Assembly: GCF_029504575.1 (NCBI RefSeq) | Contig: NZ_JAQFII010000001.1 | Span: 6,455,001-6,519,000 of the forward strand | Length of the DNA stretch: 64,000 nucleotides | Source: Streptomyces sp. SPB162 | GTDB lineage: Bacteria > Actinomycetota > Actinomycetes > Streptomycetales > Streptomycetaceae | Reading direction: 5' to 3' | Shown: positions 17,242-25,250 of the stretch, piece by piece | Layout: each line of letters opens with the position of its first letter | Position numbering within the stretch: position 1 is the first letter of the stretch | Notes under the pieces: generated by a model | Databases searched by the model: none | What the model saw: the letters and a program-made list of their open reading frames with translations, nothing else | Told to the model about the DNA's origin: nothing | Program-made: the position numbers and the translations under genes

Positions 17242-18719
17242 GGCGACTCCCGCAGGGCGGCGTCGTAACCGACGACCCGGGTGCCGGGGTGGCGCGCGAT
17301 CCAGGCGCCGGCGTTGGCGGGGGTGGTGAACGGCTGGAAGCGGGCGCTGGGGGCGGCGGCCGCGTCCTCGACCCACACCGAGGAGTTCGCGAACCAGCGG
17401 GTGCCGGTCAGCGCGTCGGGAACGTAGCCGGCCCGCACCTTCCCCGGGTGCTGCTTGACGTACCGCAGCAGGCAGCTCGGCGTGGTGAACGCCGTCGTCC
17501 GCTCGTCACCCGACAGCCAGCTCTCGCTCGCCGTCGCCGGATCGGCCGCCTGGCCCCCGCACACCGGGTCGGTGCCGGTGACCGGCGCCGGATTGGCGGT
17601 GGATGCCAGGGCCTGGGCGTACCCGGCCCCGTAGACCCGCTTGAGATAGCGGTCGTCGGTGAAGCCGTCCACGTCGACCGAGTCGACGAGCTTGGCCGAG
17701 GCGAGCACCGGCACGTCCTGCTTCAGGGCGTTCAGCAGCTGCGGTTTCAGCGTCGGGTCGAAGGCGGCGATGCCGCCGGCGCCGTTGTAGAGGTACACGA
17801 CCTCGGGCGGCAGCCCGGTCGCCTTCGCCACCTGCTGTGCGGCGTCCAGCGGGTGCTGGTGCAGGTACTGCGTGGCCTGGATCTGCGCGGTGAGGAACGC
17901 GTCGACGACGGCGGGCCGCTGGTCGGCGAAGGCGGCACGCACCGTCACACCGTGCAACGTCGGCACGTCCAGCGCCGCACCGTCGTACAGCGGCTTGGCC
18001 TTGCCCTGGAAGACCAGCAGGCCCGGCCAGGCGACGAACTGCGACAGCGCGTCGGCGCCGCCGGACTGCAGGGACGACGCGCCCACCGCGGGCTGCTGGT
18101 TGAGCTTGTGCAGATCCTTCTCCGCGTCGATGCCGATCTTCCGCAGAGCCCGTACGAGCGTGCCGTCGGCGGCGGACCCGACACTCGTCGAGACCTTCTT
18201 CCCGCGCAGGTCGGCCAGCGAGGACAGCGTCGAATCGGGCTTCGTGACGACCATGTTGAGGCCGCCACGCAGGTTGTAGCCGGTGACGGAGACGAGCTTG
18301 GTCTGCGCCTTCATCTGCCGGCCGCGCGCCGCGTTGATCAGCAGCGGGTAGTCGCCCATCGACCCGATGTCGACTTTCCGCGCCATCATCTGCGCGGTGA
18401 TCGGCGCGCCGGTCGCGTAGTCCTGCCAGTCGACCTTGTACGTCACCCCGTCGCGCTTGCCCAGCTCGCCCAGCGTGCGCTCGAAGTACCCCAGCGAACG
18501 CAGCAGCGTCCCCGCCGTCACCGTGTTGATCGTCTTCGACTGGTAGCCGACGTGAACCGTGACGGTCTTGCCGCCGTCCGCGCCCGCGTCCCCTCCGCAG
18601 CCGGCCAGCGGCAGCAGCAGCCCGGCGCCGGCCACCGCGACCACGCAGGCGCGGACGCGTCCGCGCCGTGCGGGTCCTGCCGACGCGATGCCTCTCATCG
18701 TCATGGCGCGACCTTTCAT
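17238..18719 (-). CDS. ABC transporter substrate-binding lipoprotein, SsuA/NrtA-like
   Basis: A 493-residue extracellular binding protein with a signal peptide ending in the lipobox LAGC. The start KTVTVHVGYQSKTINTVTAG and AQMMARKVDIGSMGDYPLLI are typical of the SsuA/TauA/NrtA fold. The start is ambiguous. A 15-base sequence, ATGAAAGGTC(C/G)CGCC, is repeated in tandem, giving ATGs at 18734, 18719 and 18704. The last two each have AAAGG about seven bases upstream. It is longer than most SsuA proteins, with an extra C-terminal domain of about 120 residues. It delivers the substrate to the adjacent permease. Confidence 0.88.
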   Translation of the reverse strand: MKGRAMTMRGIASAGPARRGRVRACVVAVAGAGLLLPLAGCGGDAGADGGKTVTVHVGYQSKTINTVTAGTLLRSLGYFERTLGELGKRDGVTYKVDWQDYATGAPITAQMMARKVDIGSMGDYPLLINAARGRQMKAQTKLVSVTGYNLRGGLNMVVTKPDSTLSSLADLRGKKVSTSVGSAADGTLVRALRKIGIDAEKDLHKLNQQPAVGASSLQSGGADALSQFVAWPGLLVFQGKAKPLYDGAALDVPTLHGVTVRAAFADQRPAVVDAFLTAQIQATQYLHQHPLDAAQQVAKATGLPPEVVYLYNGAGGIAAFDPTLKPQLLNALKQDVPVLASAKLVDSVDVDGFTDDRYLKRVYGAGYAQALASTANPAPVTGTDPVCGGQAADPATASESWLSGDERTTAFTTPSCLLRYVKQHPGKVRAGYVPDALTGTRWFANSSVWVEDAAAAPSARFQPFTTPANAGAWIARHPGTRVVGYDAALRESP

Positions 18720-18730
18720 GGCGGGACCTT

Positions 18731-18958
18731 TCATCGCAGCAGGTAGGGCATGTTGACGGTGACCGCGTCCGTGGGGCAGCGGGCGGCGCAGGGGCCGCAG
18801 TACCAGCACTCGTCCACGTGCATGAACGCCTTGTTGGTGTCCGGGTTGATGGCGAGCGAATCGAGCGGGCACATGTCGACACAGAGCGTGCAGCCGTCGA
18901 TGCACCTGGACTCGTCGATCGTCACCGGTACGTCGGCGCGCTGGGGTACGACAGGCAT
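18731..18958 (-). CDS. Two-[4Fe-4S] ferredoxin (AprB-like)
   Basis: A 75-residue ferredoxin with two cluster-binding motifs, CIDGCTLCVDMCP and CWYCGPCAARCP. It is the likely electron partner of the AprA-like flavoprotein in the same operon, by analogy with AprAB adenylylsulfate reductase. The C-terminal tail characteristic of true AprB is absent, so the analogy is only partial. It lies directly before the binding-protein gene, with the stop at 18731 overlapping the first of three possible starts. Confidence 0.92.
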   Translation of the reverse strand: MPVVPQRADVPVTIDESRCIDGCTLCVDMCPLDSLAINPDTNKAFMHVDECWYCGPCAARCPTDAVTVNMPYLLR

Positions 18959-19013
18959 GGCTGTCTCCTCGTAGGACCTGCAGGGCAGGCGGGAAGGGGC
19001 GGTTCGCGTGCGG

Positions 19014-19787
19014 TCAGACCGACCGGTGCAGCACTCCGCGCATGGTGATGCGGTCGCCGCGGAACCGGATGAACTCCAGGTCCACCGGGCGGCCGTCGGA
19101 CAGGTGGGTGAGCCGTTCCAGCATCAGCACGGCGGCGCCGCGCGGGGACTGGAGCACGGCGGCGGAGTGCGCGTCGGCGCTGACGGCCTCCAGGGTGATC
19201 TCGGCGGTGCCCAGCGGCTGGCCGGTGATCTCTTCGAGCAGGCGGAAGATGTCGGTGTTCTCCAGGTCGGCGCTGAGCAGCTCGATGCCGACGTCCATCG
19301 GGACGTAGGTCAGGTCCAGCGAGAGCGGCAGTCCGTCGAGCCGCCGCAGCCGTTCGATGTACAGCACGTCGGTGTCCGGGCTCTCGAGGCGCAGCCGCTC
19401 CGCGACGGGCGCGGGCGCCGGGACCGGGGCCATGGTGCGCACCTCGTTGGTGACCCGCCCGTGCTCGTGCAGCGTCTCCGCCAGGCCCATCAGCCGGTCC
19501 AGGCCGTGCGGGTACTTGGCGCCGACCACGACGGTGCCGACTCCCGGCACCCGCTCCACCAGCTGTTCGGCGCGCAGCAAATCGAGCGCCTGGCGGACGG
19601 TGTTGCGGGAGACGCCGTAGTCGGCGCCGAGCGCGTCCTCGTGCGGCAGCAGTCCGGCCGGGAACCCCTGCAGGAGCACCTGCCGCCGCAGCAGGTCGGC
19701 GAGTTGCCGCGCCTGATCCGCCCGCAGCCGACGGCGGCGCGCGGCGGCCACCGGTGCGGTGTGCTCACGGGTGCGCTCGGCGGGCAT
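19014..19787 (-). CDS. GntR-family regulator with UTRA domain
   Basis: A 257-residue HutC-type regulator. An N-terminal winged helix-turn-helix (ADQARQLADLL to NTVRQALDLLRAEQLVERVPGVGTVV) is followed by a UTRA ligand-binding domain (about residues 95-250, with YIERLRRLDGLPLSLDLTYV). It is the first gene of the minus-strand operon encoding the ferredoxin, transporter and flavoprotein, so it probably controls that operon and responds to the transported substrate or a product (inference). Confidence 0.92.
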   Translation of the reverse strand: MPAERTREHTAPVAAARRRRLRADQARQLADLLRRQVLLQGFPAGLLPHEDALGADYGVSRNTVRQALDLLRAEQLVERVPGVGTVVVGAKYPHGLDRLMGLAETLHEHGRVTNEVRTMAPVPAPAPVAERLRLESPDTDVLYIERLRRLDGLPLSLDLTYVPMDVGIELLSADLENTDIFRLLEEITGQPLGTAEITLEAVSADAHSAAVLQSPRGAAVLMLERLTHLSDGRPVDLEFIRFRGDRITMRGVLHRSV

Positions 19788-19894
19788 CGGGCTCTCCGGT
19801 CTGGGACGGTCGCTGGGGGTGTGCGGTCTGCGGTCTGACGGTCGCGCAGCCGGTGCGGCGCGTTCCCCGGGACCCTACCGAGGGTCGGAGCGCA

Positions 19895-19920
19895 GTGGTG
19901 TTGCCATAGTGTTGCGCCAC
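19895..19920. promoter_or_regulatory. Candidate GntR operator/promoter region
   Basis: The stretch carries the direct repeat TGTTGC at 19899-19904 and 19910-19915, one helical turn apart, flanked by GTGG and CCAC that form a loose dyad. It lies about 110 bases upstream of the GntR start. It is the most structured part of the gap, but the assignment to this regulator is inference. Confidence 0.35.
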
Positions 19921-20010
19921 CAACGGGATGGGATGAACGCCTCCGACCTGCATGTTTTCTGTCCGCATCGCAAGATCTGCCACCAGCCGTGGACGAACGG
20001 CCGACCGTGG

Positions 20011-20090
20011 ACCGGGGAGTGGTGGTACCTCATCGCGTGGTGCCGGCCGCGCGGAGCGGTGCGCGGGTTCCGGCTGGACCGGATCCGGGA
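20011..20090 (+). pseudogene. Possible WYL-domain regulator fragment
   Basis: In the 530-base gap between the GntR and MBL-fold genes, one frame encodes WWYLIAWCRPRGAVRGFRL, which closely resembles the core of WYL-domain regulators (usual form YLVAWCRLRxxVRxFRLDRI). The surrounding frame has no plausible start or DNA-binding domain and ends in Arg-rich shadow sequence. It is most simply a decayed remnant. The rest of the gap holds nothing I can support except promoter elements. Confidence 0.35.
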
Positions 20091-20317
20091 GGCGCGGCGC
20101 CGGACGAGACGGCGCCGCCGCCCCGCCGGATCGACGCGTCGGGCCGGCGGCGTGCCCCTCATGGACATCGGGTGAGCGGAATCGACGTCATGGCCGTGGC
20201 GGACGCCCTGGTCACGGACGTGTGGTCGCTCACCGGGAGCCGCCGCTTCGGTACGGACGACGGACAAGGCAGAATTGCAGGGTGACATCGACTGACCGCC
20301 CCCCTGCTGGAGGTGCC

Positions 20318-21571
20318 GTGACCGGTTCCCGTCTCACCGCACTGCGACCTGCCGCTTTCGGCGCCGACCCGGTCGGCGCGCGATTGGAGCGGATCCTCGC
20401 GTCACCCAACTACGCCGACGGCGTCTTCCAGAACCCGGTGGGTGCGCGCTCCGTGCCCAGCGGGGGCCTGCTCAAGGCGCTGCCCGGCAACATGCGCAAG
20501 GAGGCGCGGGCACGGCGCAGGCCCGCCGCCCCGGTGCCGGTCCATCCGACGACGCTCGCCGACCTGGCGGCGCCGCCGGCGTCCGGCCTGCGGCTGACGT
20601 GGATGGGCCACTCGACGGTGCTGGCCGAGATCGGCGGCCGCCGCGTCCTCTTCGATCCGGTGTGGGGCGACCGCTGCTCGCCGTTCGCCTTCGCCGGGCC
20701 GAAGCGGGTGCACCCGGTGCCGGTCCCGTTGAAGACGCTCGGCACGGTGGACGTGGTGGTCATCTCGCACGACCACTACGACCACCTCGACATGCCCACG
20801 ATCCGGGCGCTGGTCGGCACGGACACCGTCTTCGCCGTGCCGCTCGGCGTCGGTGCCCACCTGGAGCACTGGGGCATCGACCCCAAGCGGCTCCACGAGC
20901 TGGACTGGAACGAGTCGACGGAGGTCGGCGGGCTGACGCTGACCGCGACCCCGGCCCGGCACTTCTGCGGCCGCGGCCTGCGCGGCCGCCAGCAGACCCT
21001 GTGGGCGTCCTGGGTGGTGACCGATGGTGACCACCGGATCTACCACAGCGGCGACACGGGGTACTTCCCCGGCTTCGCCGAGATCGGCGCACAGCACGGC
21101 CCGTTCGACGCGACGATGATCCAGATCGGCGCGTACAGCGAGTTCTGGCCGGAGATCCACATGACGCCGGCGGAAGGCATGCGGGCGCACGTGGACCTGT
21201 CCGGTGGCACCCCCCGCGGCGCGATGCTGCCGATCCACTGGGGCACGTTCAACCTCGCCCCGCACCCGTGGGCCGATCCCGCCGAGGGCACCCTCGCGGC
21301 GGCGAGGGAGCTGGGCGCGAAGATCGCCACCCCGCGCCCCGGAGCGCCGTTCGAGCCCTCGGCCGACCTCCAGGACGACTGGTGGTGGCGCACGGTCGCC
21401 GTCCCGCCGGAGGGCGGCTGGCCGCAGTACGCGGCTTCCGATGCCGTTGTACCGGTTGCCGCGCCCGTGCCCGCAGCCCCGGACACGCCAACCGGCGACA
21501 GCACGGACGGGTCCGACAGCACGGACGATGCCGACGGCGCCGAGGACTACGAGGTGGCGCGCCCCAGGTAG
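20318..21571 (+). CDS. MBL-fold hydrolase (NAPE-PLD/UlaG-like)
   Basis: A 417-residue metallo-beta-lactamase-fold protein. The metal-binding HxHxDH is at about residues 151-156 (SHDHYDHLD). Further ligands lie in ATPARHFCGRG, YHSGDTGYFPGF and PIHWGTF. This pattern fits the NAPE-hydrolysing phospholipase D and UlaG lactonase branch. GTG 20318 is preferred for its GGAGG and because relatives start MTGSRxTALRP. A GTG 36 bases upstream is possible. The C-terminal tail is rich in Ala, Pro, Asp and Ser and probably disordered. The substrate is unknown. Confidence 0.9.
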   Translation: MTGSRLTALRPAAFGADPVGARLERILASPNYADGVFQNPVGARSVPSGGLLKALPGNMRKEARARRRPAAPVPVHPTTLADLAAPPASGLRLTWMGHSTVLAEIGGRRVLFDPVWGDRCSPFAFAGPKRVHPVPVPLKTLGTVDVVVISHDHYDHLDMPTIRALVGTDTVFAVPLGVGAHLEHWGIDPKRLHELDWNESTEVGGLTLTATPARHFCGRGLRGRQQTLWASWVVTDGDHRIYHSGDTGYFPGFAEIGAQHGPFDATMIQIGAYSEFWPEIHMTPAEGMRAHVDLSGGTPRGAMLPIHWGTFNLAPHPWADPAEGTLAAARELGAKIATPRPGAPFEPSADLQDDWWWRTVAVPPEGGWPQYAASDAVVPVAAPVPAAPDTPTGDSTDGSDSTDDADGAEDYEVARPR

Positions 21572-22182
21572 GTGAGCGGCCCCGGGTCCGCGACCGCGAT
21601 CTCGTGGAAGCCCAGCCGGTCGTAGAAGGGCCGGGCCCGGACGTTCGCCGTGACCATCCCCAGGTGGACCGCCGGGACGCCGGCCGTGGCCAGCGCCGCG
21701 AGGAAGGTCTCCATCAGCGCCCGCCCGTGGCCCGCGCCCTGGTGGTCGGGGAGCAGATCGATGTGCAGGTGCGCCGGATACGGGGCCAGCTCCGGCACGA
21801 GCATCCGCTCCGGCCGGTGCAGCAGGTCCACCATGATCTCGTCCGGGGTGGCCGGCGCCGGAGTGGCCGCAGCCGGGTCGGCGGGTGCCGGGTCGGCGGG
21901 TGTCGGGTACCGGCCCGCCACCTCCGGCAGCCATTCGCCGCGGAACCGCTTCACGAAGGTGGAGGTGTCGGCCGTCCCCAGGATGTAGCCGACGGCGTTG
22001 CCCCGCCCATCGTCCTTGACGAAGGTCAGTTCCGGCTCCAGCCGAGCGTACGGCGCCGCGAAGAGCGTCCCGAGCAGTTCATGGTCGCGGTAGAACGGCC
22101 GCGCGTCCTCGCCCTCCTGGGCGGTGCGAACACAGATGTCGTAGAGCGCGGGGAGGTCCGTCGGGCGGTAGGGGCGGATCAT
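21547..22182 (-). CDS. GNAT family N-acetyltransferase (OGA acetyltransferase-like)
   Basis: A 211-residue acetyltransferase. MIRPYRPTDLPALYDICVRT, FVKDDGRGNAVGYILGTADT and the acetyl-CoA loop DHQGAGHGRALMETFLAAL followed by VTANVRARPFYDRLGF define the GNAT fold. The layout resembles the acetyltransferase-like domain linked to O-GlcNAcase homologues. A Pro/Ala-rich insert (about residues 93-113) is unusual. The ATG overlaps the stop of the beta-galactosidase gene (ATGA), so it is probably co-expressed in carbohydrate metabolism. It converges with the MBL-fold gene with a 25-base overlap. Confidence 0.88.
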   Translation of the reverse strand: MIRPYRPTDLPALYDICVRTAQEGEDARPFYRDHELLGTLFAAPYARLEPELTFVKDDGRGNAVGYILGTADTSTFVKRFRGEWLPEVAGRYPTPADPAPADPAAATPAPATPDEIMVDLLHRPERMLVPELAPYPAHLHIDLLPDHQGAGHGRALMETFLAALATAGVPAVHLGMVTANVRARPFYDRLGFHEIAVADPGPLTYLGRATS

Positions 22183-25118
22183 GAGGTCTCCAGAGTGCCG
22201 AACGTGAACGAGAAGGTCATGGGGGCGGCGGTGAGCCAGTACTGCGGCAGGGCTCCCGGCCCGCACGATCCGCTGCCGATGCCCTGCTGGCCGTGGTCCA
22301 GGTTGAGCCAGATCGTGCCGGACGGCGCCAGGTCGCAGGTGTGCCCGGCCGCGTCGAGCTGCTCCCCGGTCCAGCGCCGCGCGGTGAACCAGAAGTCCGG
22401 GTCGCCGGTGATCGACAGGCCCTGCCCGTTCTCGCGGCGCAGCCGTGCCCAGCGGACGTCGGCCCGCGCGCCGTTCTCCTGCGGTCTGACGTAGGGCGTC
22501 TGCAGCGCGTCGACCGTGCTCGTGTACCGCCCGATCCGGGACGCGGCCCGGGAGTCGGGGTACGCCTCGCCGGGACCGCCGCCGAACCACTCGACGCTGT
22601 CCAGACTGCCGCACACACCCAGCCGCAGCCCGATCCGCGGCAGCGGGACGGTCCAGTCGCCCTCCGGGGTGACGTCCACGGTGAGCCGCAGCCGTTCGCC
22701 GGTCGCGGTCCAGGTGTGGACCGTGCGCAGGCCGAGGTCGCCGGCCGCCGGGGCGACCCGGGTGGCGACGGTCAGCGCGTCGGCGCCGATCTCGACCCCG
22801 TCGAGCCGGTGCCGCATCCGGTGCAGACCGGCCTCCCGCCACCGCCGGTCCAGCTGGCTGCCGGGATGCCGTCCGGAACCCGCGTCGTTGTCGGTCGGCG
22901 CGCGCCACACGTCCAGCCGTGGCGGCGCCGCGATCGCGAAGTGGTCCAGGTACTTGAGGTCGCCGGTGACGGCGTCGAACGTGCCGGGCCCGAGCAGCAC
23001 GACGCCGCCCTCGGCGCGGCGCGGTGCCTTCGGAGCAGCGGACCCGGCGCCGCTCGGCGTGGCTGTCGGCGCGGGCGGCACCGCCGCGAACTGCCCCCAG
23101 GCCACCTCGTGTCCGGCCGGCGCCCAGCCCGTGTCGTCGGCGAGCGCCGCCCGCACCGTCCACCAGGCCTCACCGTCCCACGGACCGCCCGGCACCTGGG
23201 GAAGCGCCAGTTCGACGGCCGCGCCGGGCACCAGGGCCGGGACCTCCAGATCGCCGTGGCCGACGTCCTCGCCCTCCACCTCGTACGTCCAGCGGAACGA
23301 CAGCGGCGACAGGTCGGCGAAGTCGTACCCGTTGGTGATGCGGACGGTGCCGGCCGCGCTGTCGCCGTCGATCCTGACGGGCTCGATGACCTTCTTGTAC
23401 TCGAGCAGGCCGGGCGACGGCGTGCGGTCGGGGAAGACCAGCCCGTCACAGACGAAGTTGCCGTCGTGCAGTTCCTCGCCGAAGTCACCGCCGTAGGCGT
23501 AGAACTCCACCCCGGAGCCGGTCGTCTGCCGCAGCCCGTGGTCGATCCACTCCCAGACGAAGCCGCCCTGGCAGCGCTCGTACATCTCGAAGAGCTTCTG
23601 GTACTCGCTCAGTCCGCCGGGCCCGTTGCCCATGGCGTGCGCGTACTCGCACAGGATGAACGGCAGGGCGCGCCGCTTCGCGTCCGACTCCGCTTGCGGC
23701 AGGGGGATCTCACTCCGCCGCCCGATGAGTGCGACCTCGGCGTGGTCGGCGTACATCAGTGAGTACACATCGGTGTCCGCGCACGACGGATCGCCCTCGT
23801 AGTGGATCGGACGGTCCGGGTCACGGTCGCGTATCCACGACGCCATGGCCGACAGCCCCCGCCCGGTGCCGCACTCGTTGCCGAGCGACCACATCACGAC
23901 GGACGGATGGTTCTTGTCCCGCTCGACCATGCGCGCGGCCCGGTCCAGCAGCGCGGGCGTCCACCGCTCGTCGTCGACCGGATTGCCGCGCCAGCCCACC
24001 TTCTCGAAGCCGTGCGTCTCCAGATCGCACTCGTCGACGGTCCACATCCCCAACTCGTCGCAGAGGTCGAGAAAGGCCGGATGCGGCGGATAGTGGCTGG
24101 TGCGGACGGCGTTGACGTTGTGACGCTTCATCAGCAGCAGATCCTGCCGCATCGTCTCCAGGTCCAGCACCCGGCCGTGAACCGGATGGAACTCATGCCG
24201 GTTGACGCCCCGCAGCAGGATCCGCCGCCCGTTGACCTTGAACACACCGTCCTCGACCGCCACCGTACGGAAGCCGATCCTGAGCGGAATCCGCTCGCCC
24301 TCCGTGGCCAGTTCGGCGTCGTACAGGCGCGGTATCTCGGCGGACCACGGCTCGACGGGCACGCTCACGCTGTCCCCGGTCGCCAGGTCCAGGCCCAGCT
24401 CGGGGACGCTGACGCTGCCGCCGGGTTCGCACTCGACGCGCAGCGTTCCGGTGCCGGTGACGTGGTCGTAGTCGGCGTGCACGAAGAAGTCCCCGACCGA
24501 CCCCTCGGGCCGCTCGATCAGCGTCACCTCCCGGAAGATCCCCGGGAGCCACCACATGTCCTGGTCCTCCAGGTAACTGCCGGACGACCACTGGTGGACG
24601 CGCACCGCCAACACGTTCCCGCGCGGCCGCAGCAACTCCCCGACCTCGAACTCCACCGGCAGCCGGCTGCCCTTGAACGTGCCCAGCTCCGCGCCGTTGA
24701 GCCACACCCGGGCGCACGACTCCACACCGTCGAAGCGCAGCAGCGCCGCCCCGCCCGGCCAGTCGTCCGGCAGGTCGAAGGAGCGCCGGTGGTCACCCGT
24801 CGGGTTCTCGGTCGGAACGCGGGGCGGATCGACCGGGAACGGATACACGACGTTGGTGTACGCGGGGGAGCCGTGGCCCTGCAGCGGCCAGTGCGCGGGC
24901 ACCGGCAGCAGATCCCAGCGGGTGGCGTCGAACTCCGGCCGGGCGAAGTCGTCGTCGTGCGCGTCGGCGGTCTGCGCCAACCGGAACCGCCACGCCCCGT
25001 TCAGACTCACGTACCGCGCGTCCGACGTACTCCACCAGGCGCGCGGCGGCAGCGCGCCGCTGCCGGGGGCGGGGTCCTCGTAGTAGGGGACGGCCGCGGG
25101 ACGCCGCGCCTCGTGCAT
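22179..25118 (-). CDS. Beta-galactosidase, glycoside hydrolase family 2
   Basis: A 979-residue LacZ-type enzyme, close in length to E. coli LacZ (1023). The acid/base Glu is at about residue 415 in MWSLGNECGTG and the nucleophile Glu at about 491 in FILCEYAHAMGN. The 76-residue gap between them equals that in E. coli LacZ. The N-terminal sugar-binding and immunoglobulin-like domains and the C-terminal small-chain beta-sandwich are all present. There is no signal peptide, so it acts inside the cell on imported galactosides. It is probably in one operon with the DUF2264 gene upstream and the GNAT gene downstream. Confidence 0.94.
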   Translation of the reverse strand: MHEARRPAAVPYYEDPAPGSGALPPRAWWSTSDARYVSLNGAWRFRLAQTADAHDDDFARPEFDATRWDLLPVPAHWPLQGHGSPAYTNVVYPFPVDPPRVPTENPTGDHRRSFDLPDDWPGGAALLRFDGVESCARVWLNGAELGTFKGSRLPVEFEVGELLRPRGNVLAVRVHQWSSGSYLEDQDMWWLPGIFREVTLIERPEGSVGDFFVHADYDHVTGTGTLRVECEPGGSVSVPELGLDLATGDSVSVPVEPWSAEIPRLYDAELATEGERIPLRIGFRTVAVEDGVFKVNGRRILLRGVNRHEFHPVHGRVLDLETMRQDLLLMKRHNVNAVRTSHYPPHPAFLDLCDELGMWTVDECDLETHGFEKVGWRGNPVDDERWTPALLDRAARMVERDKNHPSVVMWSLGNECGTGRGLSAMASWIRDRDPDRPIHYEGDPSCADTDVYSLMYADHAEVALIGRRSEIPLPQAESDAKRRALPFILCEYAHAMGNGPGGLSEYQKLFEMYERCQGGFVWEWIDHGLRQTTGSGVEFYAYGGDFGEELHDGNFVCDGLVFPDRTPSPGLLEYKKVIEPVRIDGDSAAGTVRITNGYDFADLSPLSFRWTYEVEGEDVGHGDLEVPALVPGAAVELALPQVPGGPWDGEAWWTVRAALADDTGWAPAGHEVAWGQFAAVPPAPTATPSGAGSAAPKAPRRAEGGVVLLGPGTFDAVTGDLKYLDHFAIAAPPRLDVWRAPTDNDAGSGRHPGSQLDRRWREAGLHRMRHRLDGVEIGADALTVATRVAPAAGDLGLRTVHTWTATGERLRLTVDVTPEGDWTVPLPRIGLRLGVCGSLDSVEWFGGGPGEAYPDSRAASRIGRYTSTVDALQTPYVRPQENGARADVRWARLRRENGQGLSITGDPDFWFTARRWTGEQLDAAGHTCDLAPSGTIWLNLDHGQQGIGSGSCGPGALPQYWLTAAPMTFSFTFGTLETS

Positions 25119-25250
25119 GGGGGTTGCTCCTCACCTGACGACACCGGACTTCGGGGCGTGGCCCCTGGGCTGCTCGCCGATCGAGGGCACAGGGCCAGCC
25201 TGCCCGCTCGATCGGCGGCGCGGAACCTGATCGTGAAATCGGCGGGTCGG

